NCBI GenBank assembly: GCA_027056615.1
Contig: JALUKJ010000195.1
Coordinates: 1-10,806, forward strand
Length of the DNA: 10,806 nucleotides
Direction: 5' to 3'
Source of the DNA: Campylobacteraceae bacterium
GTDB lineage: Bacteria; Campylobacterota; Campylobacteria; Campylobacterales; Sulfurovaceae
Part shown: piece by piece, positions 1 through 6,882 of the stretch
How the letters are laid out: each line of letters opens with the position of its first letter
Position numbering within the stretch: position 1 is the stretch's first letter
Position numbers and translations under genes: made by a program
Notes under the pieces: model-generated
Told to the model about the DNA's origin: nothing
Database searches by the model: none
Seen by the model: only the letters and a program-made list of their open reading frames with translations

Positions 1-744
1 GGAGACTCTTTTGCACAAGTTAAAGAGGCTCACTACTCTTTTGCTCTATTTGGTTGGGTTGCACTACTTATTGTCTCTGTTTCGTTTCAAGTAGTTGAGA
101 TGTTTTACGTAACACCTAAATACCCAATTATGAGTAAATACCTTGTTACAACTATTGCCATGCTTCTTCTATTAAAGTTAATTGCTCTATTTATTAGCTT
201 ACCAACGGTTGGTATAGACCTCTTTTTGGCACTACTTTTTATAGTCTATGGAGTCATCACCCTAAACAGACTCTACAAACGAAAACGACCTACATCAGAT
301 GCTACTGTATGGTTTTGGCGTTTAGGTATGGGTCTACTCATTATCAGTATGACCATTACAGCTTTAGGTACCATAAGCTCTATAGATGAAGGTTTAAAAA
401 TGCTCTCTTACTTAGCCTTTATAGGTTTTGCACTGAGTATTGTTTTTGCCATGAACTACAAAATAGTCCCATTTTTAACATGGTTTCACCTCTCAAACCA
501 AGGCTACATGGAAGCCCCAATGATGCATGATGTCATTCACCCTAAAAAAGCAAAGATTCATTTCTATATTCATGTCGCAATGCTACTGGCATGGTCACTG
601 TACATACTCTTTAACCCACCTATGATAAGTATTTTAGCATCACTATTGGTAGTTCTATCATTTGGATGGTTGCTTTATCATCTTATTTTTGCAGTGAAGA
701 AATATAACTATACGCAGAAACATACAGAGAAGATGGAGTGGTGA
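1..744 (+). CDS. Polytopic membrane protein, C-terminal part (5' end outside window)
   Basis: The reading frame is open from base 1 with no stop, so the first ATG at 100 is internal; the visible 247 residues begin GDSFAQVKEAHYSFALFGWV. About seven hydrophobic segments can be seen, near residues 13-32, 45-64, 68-88, 104-125, 130-150, 188-208 and 212-232, so this is an integral inner-membrane protein. Striking conserved-looking pieces are the His-containing EAHYSFALFGWV at the start, MFYVTPKYP at the end of the first helix, and KIVPFLTWFHLS near residue 155. Histidines at helix ends recall haem- or metal-binding membrane families such as NnrS or haem-copper oxidase relatives, but no assignment is possible from this fragment. 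The C-terminus is short, charged and probably cytoplasmic. It converges on the aldolase gene. The protein family is not recognised with confidence; the coding call itself is firm. Confidence 0.85.
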   Translation, partial: GDSFAQVKEAHYSFALFGWVALLIVSVSFQVVEMFYVTPKYPIMSKYLVTTIAMLLLLKLIALFISLPTVGIDLFLALLFIVYGVITLNRLYKRKRPTSDATVWFWRLGMGLLIISMTITALGTISSIDEGLKMLSYLAFIGFALSIVFAMNYKIVPFLTWFHLSNQGYMEAPMMHDVIHPKKAKIHFYIHVAMLLAWSLYILFNPPMISILASLLVVLSFGWLLYHLIFAVKKYNYTQKHTEKMEW

Positions 745-762
745 TTTATATATGACCCGTAG

Positions 763-784
763 GGGCAGACCGATGTCTCTGCCC
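763..784. terminator. GC-rich hairpin between convergent genes, possible terminator
   Basis: GGGCAGA (763-769) and TCTGCCC (778-784) form a 7-bp stem with an 8-base loop, extendable by a G-U pair. It sits 19 bases after the membrane-protein stop and 16 bases after the aldolase stop on the other strand. On the + strand the sequence after it is moderately T-rich (TATATTTG) but there is no clean T-tract on either side. A terminator for the upstream gene is plausible. The surrounding CCCGTAGGGGCAGA also looks like a dispersed small palindromic repeat. Confidence 0.4.
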
Positions 785-799
785 TATATTTGTAAAATT

Positions 800-1873
800 T
801 TAATTCCTATCCAAACAATTCAAATCGGAAAATGCTTGTTCTAAACGTTTAACAACAGAAGTTTCACCCTCTCGCAACCATTTTCTAGGGTCATAATACT
901 TCTTATTTGGTTTATCTTCACCCTCTGGGTTACCTATTTGCCCTTGCAGATAAGCATGGTACTGAGCCGCATAAGCACGTACACCATCCCAGAAAGCCCA
1001 CTGTGTATCGGTGTCAATATTCATCTTAACAACACCATACTCAATCCCCTCTCGTATCTCTTCAAGCGTCGAACCTGAACCTCCGTGGAAAACAAAATTA
1101 ACTGGTTTTTCATCGGTGTTGAATTTCTCTTGAATGTACTTTTGAGAGTTGTCCAAAATGGTTGGAGTCAAGACAACATTTCCTGGTTTATAAACACCAT
1201 GAACATTACCAAACGATGCTGCAATGGTAAACATAGGTGAAATCTTTAACAACTCTTCATAAGCATATGCAACCTCTTCGGGTTGGGTATAGAGTAGTGC
1301 ATTGTCTACTTCTGTATTGTCTACACCATCCTCTTCTCCACCTGTTACACCAAGCTCAATTTCAAGAGTAATGCCAATTTTAGACATACGCTCTAAATAG
1401 GCTTTACAAGTAGCGATGTTCTCTTCTATTGGCTCCTCTGAAAGATCAATCATATGTGAAGAGAAAAGTGGCTTACCATACATTTCAAAATGTTTTTCAC
1501 TGGCATCCAAAAGCTCATCAATCCATGGAAGAAGCTTTCTTGCTGCATGGTCTGTATGTAGAAGTACAGGTATACCATAAGCTTCTGCTACTGTATGAAC
1601 ATGCTGAGCCCCTGCAATGGTTCCAAGAACGGCTCTTTTGTCACTTGGCATTCCTTTACCAGCATAAAACTCTCCTCCACCGTTAGAGAACTGAATAATA
1701 ACAGAAGAATTTACTTTAGAAGCAGCCTCTAATACAGCATTTACAGATGATGTTCCCACAACATTCACAGCAGGAATAGCAAAGCCCTCTTTTTTTGCTA
1801 TTGAAAATAACTCTTGAACTTGACTTCCACTCAAAACACCACATGGTAGATTATCTAATACTTTATTACTCAT
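800..1873 (-). CDS. fbaA: Class II fructose-bisphosphate aldolase
   Basis: Zinc-dependent aldolase that reversibly cleaves fructose 1,6-bisphosphate to dihydroxyacetone phosphate and glyceraldehyde 3-phosphate in cytosolic glycolysis/gluconeogenesis. The protein has 357 residues, matching the class IIA length (E. coli FbaA about 359). Visible signatures are LLHTDHAARK with catalytic Asp108 and zinc ligand His109, the acidic stretch EIELGVTGGEEDGV (171-184), GNVHGVYKPG with His225, FVFHGGSGS with His263 plus the phosphate-binding glycine/serine loop, and NIDTDTQWAF (285-294). The ATG at 1873 is preceded by AAGG nine bases upstream. It starts 26 bases after the stop of the PPIase gene on the same strand with no promoter visible between, so the two are probably cotranscribed; I recall the same peb4-fba order in Campylobacter jejuni. 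Confidence 0.97.
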   Translation of the reverse strand: MSNKVLDNLPCGVLSGSQVQELFSIAKKEGFAIPAVNVVGTSSVNAVLEAASKVNSSVIIQFSNGGGEFYAGKGMPSDKRAVLGTIAGAQHVHTVAEAYGIPVLLHTDHAARKLLPWIDELLDASEKHFEMYGKPLFSSHMIDLSEEPIEENIATCKAYLERMSKIGITLEIELGVTGGEEDGVDNTEVDNALLYTQPEEVAYAYEELLKISPMFTIAASFGNVHGVYKPGNVVLTPTILDNSQKYIQEKFNTDEKPVNFVFHGGSGSTLEEIREGIEYGVVKMNIDTDTQWAFWDGVRAYAAQYHAYLQGQIGNPEGEDKPNKKYYDPRKWLREGETSVVKRLEQAFSDLNCLDRN

Positions 1874-1899
1874 TTAACTTTACCTTAAATATTTTTTGT

Positions 1900-2718
1900 T
1901 TATTTTACAATAATTTTTGCTGTTTTTCTCATTTTTTGACTTATATCTTTCAATTCTTTTTTAAATTGAAGAACTTTTAGAGTTTTTACAATATCTTGTT
2001 TTACATCTTTAAAAGGAGTAATTCCTTTCTCTTTTTTATCTTCTAAATAGATAACATGATAACCAAACTGCGTTAAAACAGGCTCTGTTGTTATGGTTCC
2101 TACTTCTAAACTAAATGCAGCATCTGAAAACTCTGGAACCATCTGCTCTTGAATAAACCAATCTAATTCACCACCATTTACAGCACTAGGACCCATAGAT
2201 TTTGTTTTAGCCAATCTAATAAATGTCTCTTTAAGTGCTAATTTATTCATCATAAGTTCATCAATAATATCATTGGCTTGGGCTTTTGTCTTTACTAAAA
2301 TATGTCGTACTTTTACAGAAGCATCTCTATAAAACTTATCTAAATTATTTTTATAATACTCTTTTGCTTCTTTATCAGATACTGTAATCTCTTCTGCTTT
2401 CTCTTTCATCCAATAGTCAACGAGTAACTTATCTTTAGCCTTCTCTAATGCTATTTGAAACTCTAAATTATTTTCTATATGAAGACGTTTTGCCTCTTCT
2501 GCAAAAAGTTTTCTATCTATCATCTGTTCCAATATAGATTTTTTTTCATCTTCACTTAAAAAGCTATAATGTGCTCCAGGAATATTTGCTATAACAAAAT
2601 TATTTACATCTTTTTGACTAATCTCTTTACCATCAACCAGTGCAACGATTTCCGATGCCCATAGACTAAACGTACTAAATAAAAACATTAAAAGTGTAGT
2701 CTTAACTATGACCTTCAT
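1900..2718 (-). CDS. peb4: Periplasmic peptidyl-prolyl cis-trans isomerase, PEB4/SurA-like
   Basis: Parvulin-type PPIase and chaperone of 272 residues, close to the length of Campylobacter PEB4 (CBF2). Residues 1-22 form a Sec signal peptide (MKVIVKTTLLMFLFSTFSLWAS) with likely cleavage after the Ala-Ser, placing the protein in the periplasm. Residues 23-120 are an alpha-helical SurA_N-like chaperone region (VALVDGKEISQKDVNNFVIA). The PpiC/rotamase domain covers about 134-227, with VRHILVKTKAQA at its start, NGGELDWF, MVPEFSDAAFSL and the closing TQFGYHVIYLEDKK. A basic C-terminal helix follows. Known family role: folding and delivery of outer-membrane proteins. The ATG at 2718 has AAGG six bases upstream and a TATAAT -10 box further upstream. 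The fba gene follows in the same transcript. Confidence 0.92.
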   Translation of the reverse strand: MKVIVKTTLLMFLFSTFSLWASEIVALVDGKEISQKDVNNFVIANIPGAHYSFLSEDEKKSILEQMIDRKLFAEEAKRLHIENNLEFQIALEKAKDKLLVDYWMKEKAEEITVSDKEAKEYYKNNLDKFYRDASVKVRHILVKTKAQANDIIDELMMNKLALKETFIRLAKTKSMGPSAVNGGELDWFIQEQMVPEFSDAAFSLEVGTITTEPVLTQFGYHVIYLEDKKEKGITPFKDVKQDIVKTLKVLQFKKELKDISQKMRKTAKIIVK

Positions 2719-2751
2719 TTTTTACCTTATATATATATTAAATTCATAATA

Positions 2752-2757
2752 ATTATA
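2752..2757 (-). promoter_or_regulatory. -10 box of the peb4-fba transcript
   Basis: The minus strand reads TATAAT here, 34 bases before the PPIase start codon and inside a very AT-rich stretch. No TTGACA-like -35 is present at 16-18 bases, as is usual for sigma-70 promoters of Campylobacterota. Predicted transcript start is near 2745. Confidence 0.5.
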
Positions 2758-2811
2758 ACATAATAAAGTAAATGGTTTCTAAACAGTTTCAACTACATTT
2801 AAGTCACTATA

Positions 2812-2822
2812 TATACTATGCT
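2812..2822 (+). promoter_or_regulatory. Possible -10 region for nth
   Basis: Overlapping TATACT (2812-2817) and TATGCT (2817-2822) lie 24-34 bases before the endonuclease III ATG. TTTCAA at 2787-2792 could be a weak -35, but the spacing is too long for a textbook site. Assigned mainly by position in a divergent 127-base intergenic region. Confidence 0.35.
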
Positions 2823-2845
2823 AAATAAAAAAGATATTTATAACC

Positions 2846-3502
2846 ATGGCAAGTAAAAAAATAAAAAAAGCAACAAAAAAAGAGATTGAGGCTATAAAAG
2901 CTCTCTTTTTAGAACACTACCCCGACTCTCTTACAGAGCTTAACTACAACAACCTCTATGAGCTACTCATTGCTGTTATGCTTTCGGCTCAGTGTACAGA
3001 CAAACGCGTCAACATCATTAGCCCTGCTCTTTTTAAAGCCTACCCCGACCCCATCTCCCTTGCCAATGCAGAGTTAGATGACGTAAAAGCCCTTTTAAAT
3101 ACCTGTTCATTTTTTAACAACAAAGCAAAAAACCTCATCAAAATGGCTCAATCGGTTGTAGAAAACTACAATGGAGAGATTCCACTAGAACAAAAAGAGC
3201 TGGTCAAACTAGCAGGGGTAGGACAAAAAACAGCCAATGTAGTGATGATAGAGTTTACAGGTGCAAACCTCATGGCAGTTGATACCCACGTCTTTAGAGT
3301 AGCCCACCGTTTAGGTCTTTCAGATGATAAAACAGCCACAAAAACAGAAGAGACCTTAAGTAAAAAGTTCAAAACAGATTTACACTTACTCCATCAAGCC
3401 ATGGTGCTTTTTGGACGATACAGATGTAAAGCAGTCAAACCCGAATGCGATGACTGTTTTATGGCTCCTTATTGTAAGACGAGTGAGACTTTTAGAGTTT
3501 GA
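2846..3502 (+). CDS. nth: Endonuclease III (bifunctional DNA glycosylase/AP lyase)
   Basis: Base-excision repair enzyme that removes oxidised pyrimidines and nicks the abasic site. The 218-residue protein matches the family length (E. coli Nth 211). The HhH-GPD fold is recognisable: LLIAVMLSAQCTDKRVN (40-56), the helix-hairpin-helix LAGVGQKTANVV (122-133) with catalytic Lys128, and VDTHVFRVAHRLGL (145-158) with catalytic Asp146. The C-terminal [4Fe-4S] loop is complete, Cys194-x6-Cys201-x2-Cys204-x5-Cys210. Upstream the Shine-Dalgarno is poor (only an A-rich AAAAAGA some 11 bases before ATG), but the N-terminal Lys-rich extension is in frame and no better start is visible. The gene converges on the DUF4325 gene, with a MITE in between. 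Confidence 0.96.
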   Translation: MASKKIKKATKKEIEAIKALFLEHYPDSLTELNYNNLYELLIAVMLSAQCTDKRVNIISPALFKAYPDPISLANAELDDVKALLNTCSFFNNKAKNLIKMAQSVVENYNGEIPLEQKELVKLAGVGQKTANVVMIEFTGANLMAVDTHVFRVAHRLGLSDDKTATKTEETLSKKFKTDLHLLHQAMVLFGRYRCKAVKPECDDCFMAPYCKTSETFRV

Positions 3503-3554
3503 CTTTGATGACGCTGATTTTTATTCCTGTTGGGTTTGTTTGGTTGGTGGTGGA

Positions 3555-3564
3555 GGAGTAAGGT
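3555..3564. repeat. Target-site duplication, left copy (MITE 1)
   Basis: GGAGTAAGGT immediately precedes the MITE and recurs exactly at 3709-3718 immediately after it. A perfect 10-bp duplication marks a transpositional insertion. Confidence 0.88.
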
Positions 3565-3708
3565 CAATGCCAATGACTTAAGGAATTAATCCCAAAATAT
3601 AGCGAGGCTAAAGCCATCGATTCCCTATATGCAATCTGCATTTTCGGAATCGGCGTGTTCACACCCGAATTATAAATTGGTCAAAAAATCCTTAAGTCAT
3701 TGGCATTG
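3565..3708 (+). mobile_element. 144-bp MITE, copy 1 (no transposase)
   Basis: A 144-bp non-autonomous element bounded by perfect 20-bp terminal inverted repeats, CAATGCCAATGACTTAAGGA at 3565-3584 and its reverse complement at 3689-3708. It is flanked by a perfect 10-bp target duplication. It has no coding capacity. Internally it holds nested inverted repeats: GGCT-AA-AGCC, CGATTCC paired with GGAATCG enclosing ATGCA-ATC-TGCAT, and GGCGTG-TT-CACACC, so the whole element can fold into a branched structure. The copy at 8680-8823 is its reverse complement with 3 substitutions in 144 bases. The 10-bp duplication would suit an IS4-type or related DDE transposase acting in trans, but the parent IS is not in the window. 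Confidence 0.92.
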
Positions 3709-3718
3709 GGAGTAAGGT
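3709..3718. repeat. Target-site duplication, right copy (MITE 1)
   Basis: GGAGTAAGGT, identical to 3555-3564. This copy continues into TACTCC, so GGAGTAA-GG-TTACTCC (3709-3724) keeps a 7-bp palindrome. Joined without the MITE the original site reads GAGGAGTAA-GG-TTACTCCTC, a 9-bp stem lying between two convergent genes and perhaps a bidirectional terminator, though it lacks T-tracts. Confidence 0.85.
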
Positions 3719-3726
3719 TACTCCTC

Positions 3727-4245
3727 TTAAAGAGAGATAGGCTTAGAGATAAAGTTATAAAGAGCTTCATCAAGTGATATAAACGATGGTATCTTCAAGA
3801 CTCTCTCTTTCTCTACACTCTTATCCAAATTAGCAATATTTAAAAAGACTTTCCACCCTGTTGGAACTTTGAGCATACTCAAATATCCATCTGATTTTTT
3901 GGTGGCTATCTCTTCGGCTCGTTTAAGTAAAACTTCAATATCTTTCTCTCGTTTTACAAGCTTTTTACCTGATGAAATATAAAGCTTCTCTTTGACCATT
4001 TTTAATAAAAAGTCATTTAGATTTCTAAATTTTACTCGTCTCTTTAAATTTTCAAAGCCTACCTCTTGTGAGAAAATAACCGTTAATTGCTGAATAAAAG
4101 AGTCTGTAAAAATATCAACCCCTTCGAAATCTAAAGCAATTAATTCATCACTATTTTCCATCTCTTCTAATATCATTTTCTTTATTTTTATACCTACTTG
4201 ATGGCTATTGAGTGGTATAAAATTTTTCATTTGTATAGTTTTCAT
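3727..4245 (-). CDS. STAS-like domain protein (DUF4325)
   Basis: A 172-residue protein. The N-terminal half, about 5-95, fits the STAS-like DUF4325 pattern: IPLNSHQVGIKIKKMI, then a strand ending in LIALDFEGVDIFTDSFIQQL (35-54) and RVKFRNLNDFLLKMVKEKL (70-88). The LDF-G-V---DSF core is characteristic. The C-terminal part (about 95-172) is charged and unassigned. STAS-like proteins are usually partners in switches with an ATPase or kinase, so a regulatory role is likely, but none is shown here. The ATG at 4245 has a strong AGGAG six bases upstream, overlapping the stop of the preceding broken reading frame. This implies it was the second gene of a translationally coupled pair whose first gene is now mostly missing. 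Confidence 0.75.
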   Translation of the reverse strand: MKTIQMKNFIPLNSHQVGIKIKKMILEEMENSDELIALDFEGVDIFTDSFIQQLTVIFSQEVGFENLKRRVKFRNLNDFLLKMVKEKLYISSGKKLVKREKDIEVLLKRAEEIATKKSDGYLSMLKVPTGWKVFLNIANLDKSVEKERVLKIPSFISLDEALYNFISKPISL

Positions 4246-4254
4246 ATTCTGCTC

Positions 4255-4481
4255 CTAATCGAAAAAGTCATCTAAATCATCTTCATAATCGCTATAGTCT
4301 ATCTCAAAAATAGGATTGGTGTCAATATCATTATAACATCCTATCATAATTTCAAAGTGTGTTCCTACAATTGGTTCAAGCTCTTCAATATTACCATTGG
4401 GATAGAGAGGGCTAAAGGTTATCTCAAACTCATTGGTTCGACACCGAATCGACCCACATAAACTTCAAACTTATCAATAAT
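4255..4481 (-). pseudogene. 3' remnant of the gene once upstream of DUF4325, frameshifted
   Basis: The minus strand carries a coherent acidic C-terminus, 61 codons open from about 4440 down to the TAG at 4255-4257: it includes NEFEITFSPLYPNGN, IEELEPIVGTHFEIMI and ends DYEDDLDDFFD. It has no suitable start: upstream in frame a TGA follows within a few codons. A neighbouring frame just upstream gives IIDKFEVYVGRFGVE, which joins naturally to NEFEI if one frameshift near 4433-4440 is assumed. The stretch abuts the stop of the OLD-like ATPase at 4488, so the body of the gene is gone, probably replaced when the retron cassette arrived. Its stop overlaps the Shine-Dalgarno of the DUF4325 gene. The family is not recognised. 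A small intact gene starting at the internal ATG (IMIGCY) is less likely. Confidence 0.55.
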
Positions 4482-4487
4482 AAAGAT

Positions 4488-5867
4488 TCAACGGTAGGTA
4501 TTATTCAAAAAATCAGACAACTGCTTTTTAAAAATTTCTACCTCTTCTCTATTATTAGATAAAATTTCAAAAATCTCATATTTTGTTTTAATTTTATGCT
4601 TAAGAAGCATTTTCCAAATACTTTTAGAATAATCTTTATGAGTAGGGTCTCTTTGTACATTGTATTTTTCTTTTAACTCTTGCTCTGGAAAAATACCAAA
4701 TTCTCCCTTATTGAAAATTTCTAAACATTCATCCTCTATATCTTGAAATGGAGAGAAAAATATATCATGTTTATTTTTATAAGCACTCTTTTTTTTCATA
4801 TCTCTATCTAAAACAGTACATACATTTTCTTGCTCTTCAAAAACTTTTTTATCTCTGTTTATATTCATTAAGCTTACAGTATTAGAAGCCCCACCAATAG
4901 GTAAAATAATATACTTTGCAAAAATATCTACATCCTTTAAGATATATTCCATATAGGCTTTAAGCATCTCATCTTCAGTTAAAATATACTTATCATAATC
5001 TTGAAAACCATAGAGTAGACTTTTGATATAATTATATGACTTATTTTCAAAAGAACATATTCCATTATTTAGTTCCATATAATAGAGTTCATTTTCATCA
5101 AGTGTTTTAATAAGAGCCAAAGAGTGAGTAGAAAAAAGAAGTTTAGTATTATACTCATGACTTAACTCTCTCAATTTCTCAACAAATCTTACTTGTGCCA
5201 TAGCATCTAAACTAATATCAATCTCATCTATCGCAATGAGCTTACATTTTTTTTGAATAAGTTTATAAATATTGATAATAAAATATTCGCCTGAACTAAG
5301 ATAATCTTCTCGAATATAGTAATCATTCTCTAAAACAATGACATAATATTTCTCTTTTTTAATACGAATCTCTTTTAAATTATCAAATCGGTTAGTATCA
5401 TAAATATAGTTTAACATATCAATAAGGGAGGTAGGTTTTTTATAATTTTGAGAGATAATATTTAATCTTATTTCTCTATCTGCTTCTCCTATTTTTTGAA
5501 ATTGTCTAAATCTTGCACCAAAAGGAATAGGAAGTTCTACATAAATATTTTTTAAAATATCTTCTGAAACCTCTCCTTTAAAATCTAGTGTTTCTATCTG
5601 CTTATTATATACAAACTGATAATCTTGAGTTAATGTATCTTTTGTAATAGTGTATTGAATTGAACTAGATTCCTTATAAATATACTTATTGGAAGTCTTG
5701 GCAAAAGTGTTAGAAGTAACAAGATTTTGTATGCCTTTAAAAAGCATGGTTTTACCTACACCATTTTTACCAATAATCACATGTAGTCCACTTTGAGATA
5801 AATCTAAAGAAAATGCTAACTCTTTGATATGTTGAATATCTTTAATGAGAATTGAAAAACTATTCAT
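4488..5867 (-). CDS. OLD-like ATPase with C-terminal TOPRIM-like domain, putative retron effector
   Basis: A 459-residue protein in two parts. The ABC/SMC-like ATPase (about 1-285) has Walker A IIGKNGVGKT (31-40), a degenerate signature LSSGEY (190-195), Walker B LIAIDEIDISL (210-220, Asp214/Glu215) and an H-loop LLFSTHSL (243-250, His248). The C-terminal part resembles the OLD-family TOPRIM nuclease: an acidic start YILTEDEMLKAYMEYIL (294-310), the glycine strand IILPIGGASNTVSLM (320-334) and a DxD-type motif TVLDRD (351-356). A charged helical tail follows. The ATG at 5867 overlaps the RT stop by 8 bases (ATGAATAG), so translation is coupled and the two proteins almost certainly act together. 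Known precedent: Retron-Eco8 pairs an RT with an OLD nuclease. Inferred role: nucleic-acid cleavage on phage attack. The TOPRIM call rests on motif spacing only; PtuA/RecF-like ATPases are the alternative. Confidence 0.8.
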   Translation of the reverse strand: MNSFSILIKDIQHIKELAFSLDLSQSGLHVIIGKNGVGKTMLFKGIQNLVTSNTFAKTSNKYIYKESSSIQYTITKDTLTQDYQFVYNKQIETLDFKGEVSEDILKNIYVELPIPFGARFRQFQKIGEADREIRLNIISQNYKKPTSLIDMLNYIYDTNRFDNLKEIRIKKEKYYVIVLENDYYIREDYLSSGEYFIINIYKLIQKKCKLIAIDEIDISLDAMAQVRFVEKLRELSHEYNTKLLFSTHSLALIKTLDENELYYMELNNGICSFENKSYNYIKSLLYGFQDYDKYILTEDEMLKAYMEYILKDVDIFAKYIILPIGGASNTVSLMNINRDKKVFEEQENVCTVLDRDMKKKSAYKNKHDIFFSPFQDIEDECLEIFNKGEFGIFPEQELKEKYNVQRDPTHKDYSKSIWKMLLKHKIKTKYEIFEILSNNREEVEIFKKQLSDFLNNTYR

Positions 5868-6816
5868 CTATATCTCTATGAACAAAGGAGTTAACAATAT
5901 AACTTCCATATTTTTTCTTTAGTTTTGTAATAAACTGTTTATCTATTGATTTGATATGACTAAGACGACCTGAAACTTTTTCCAAATTTGAATCATAATT
6001 TTTTTCAAAAAAATCTTTAAATTTATCTTTATTTGAAAGATAAAAATGCAAAAGAACCTCTATCTCTTTTTTTATTTTTTTATCTACAGTAATTGTTCCA
6101 TTAGGAGTAATTACCAAGCCTAAAAGCATTATTCTTGAACCCTTTCTTTGTAACTTAGTTTTTCTTTCATTTAGTTGTAAACTTTCTAAACCAAAGCTAA
6201 TAAGTAACTCTTTCATGGTACTTAACAATAAATCAAATTTCTCATTAGTATTAGAAGAAAAAATAAAATCATCAGAATATCTAGTATAGATAATATCCTC
6301 TACTTTACAATATTTTTGCAGTTTATTATCAAATTGAAATAGATAAGCATTGCTAATTTTTGGAGAAGTAGGTGCACCTATGGGTAAAATATCATTATAG
6401 GAAACCAAGTTTACAAGAGTATCAATATAGTGTTCTATATCTTCTTCCTGAATGAGATAGTTCTTTTTGTTTTGTAAAATTAGATTTTTAATATCCTCTT
6501 TGTCAATATGTAAAAAAAATGACTTTATATCGGTACTTAAAATATATTTACTATCTTTATGAGGATAGATAGCATCATAAGTGCTGACTCCTTTCCGATA
6601 AGAAAAAACTACATCTTTGTTAACTTTCATAAAGTCAAAAATAAAAAAATTTAAAAACTGTTGGTATCGCTTAAGCTCTTTTGATGGAGAAAATGTATTT
6701 TTGGAATAAAAAATATCTTCATATTGAGTTTTTATATCGAGATTACAAAAATGATTAAATGAGTATTTATCATGAAAATAAGAGTTAAATGCTTTTTCAA
6801 GGGAGATTTTAGTCAC
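5860..6816 (-). CDS. Retron-type reverse transcriptase
   Basis: A 318-residue RT, the normal size for retron RTs, with fingers/palm motifs in order: YILSTDIKSFFLHID (91-105, catalytic Asp96), LPIGAPTSPKISNAY (144-158), YTRYSDDFIFSS (177-188, catalytic Asp182/Asp183), LNERKTKL (215-222) and IMLLGLVITPNG (229-240), the last matching the retron VTG-LV region. The C-terminal thumb has GRLSHIKSIDKQF (283-295), as in retron RTs. Group II intron maturase and endonuclease domains are absent. Oddities are Ser in the YxDD box and only a degenerate version of the retron NAxxH motif (DAIYPH, 81-86). The start is GTG at 6816, supported by AAAGG a few bases upstream; no ATG fits better. It is the first gene of the cassette, follows a structured non-coding leader, and overlaps the ATPase gene. 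Confidence 0.9.
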   Translation of the reverse strand: MTKISLEKAFNSYFHDKYSFNHFCNLDIKTQYEDIFYSKNTFSPSKELKRYQQFLNFFIFDFMKVNKDVVFSYRKGVSTYDAIYPHKDSKYILSTDIKSFFLHIDKEDIKNLILQNKKNYLIQEEDIEHYIDTLVNLVSYNDILPIGAPTSPKISNAYLFQFDNKLQKYCKVEDIIYTRYSDDFIFSSNTNEKFDLLLSTMKELLISFGLESLQLNERKTKLQRKGSRIMLLGLVITPNGTITVDKKIKKEIEVLLHFYLSNKDKFKDFFEKNYDSNLEKVSGRLSHIKSIDKQFITKLKKKYGSYIVNSFVHRDIDE

Positions 6817-6829
6817 GGTTTACCTTTTA

Positions 6830-6857
6830 CTTCGGTTCTTAATTTTTAAGAACCAAG
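6830..6857 (-). repeat. Strong AT-rich hairpin just before the RT ribosome binding site
   Basis: GGTTCTTAA and TTAAGAACC (6834-6842 and 6846-6854) form a 9-bp stem with a 3-base loop. Three further base pairs (CTT/AAG) follow after a one-base bulge. It lies between the inverted repeat ending the candidate ncRNA and the AAAGG of the RT gene, so it could mark the ncRNA 3' end or attenuate RT expression. Confidence 0.65.
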
Positions 6858-6882
6858 CTATTGTAAATATTGCACTTCAGAG

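Noticed and set aside
1429..1686. 85-codon + strand reading frame inside fba
   Set aside because: It is antisense to the well-conserved aldolase, has no ribosome site and an unnatural composition; a shadow frame.
3512..3562. 17-codon + strand frame MTLIFIPVGFVWLVVEE after nth
   Set aside because: Hydrophobic but has no ribosome site, starts only 9 bases after the nth stop, and ends in the MITE target sequence; too short to support.
4488..6816. Group II intron or diversity-generating retroelement
   Set aside because: The RT lacks maturase and HNH domains and the usual intron RNA domain V context. There is no variable-repeat/template-repeat pair or Avd-like gene nearby, and the thumb/VTG-like region fits retrons.
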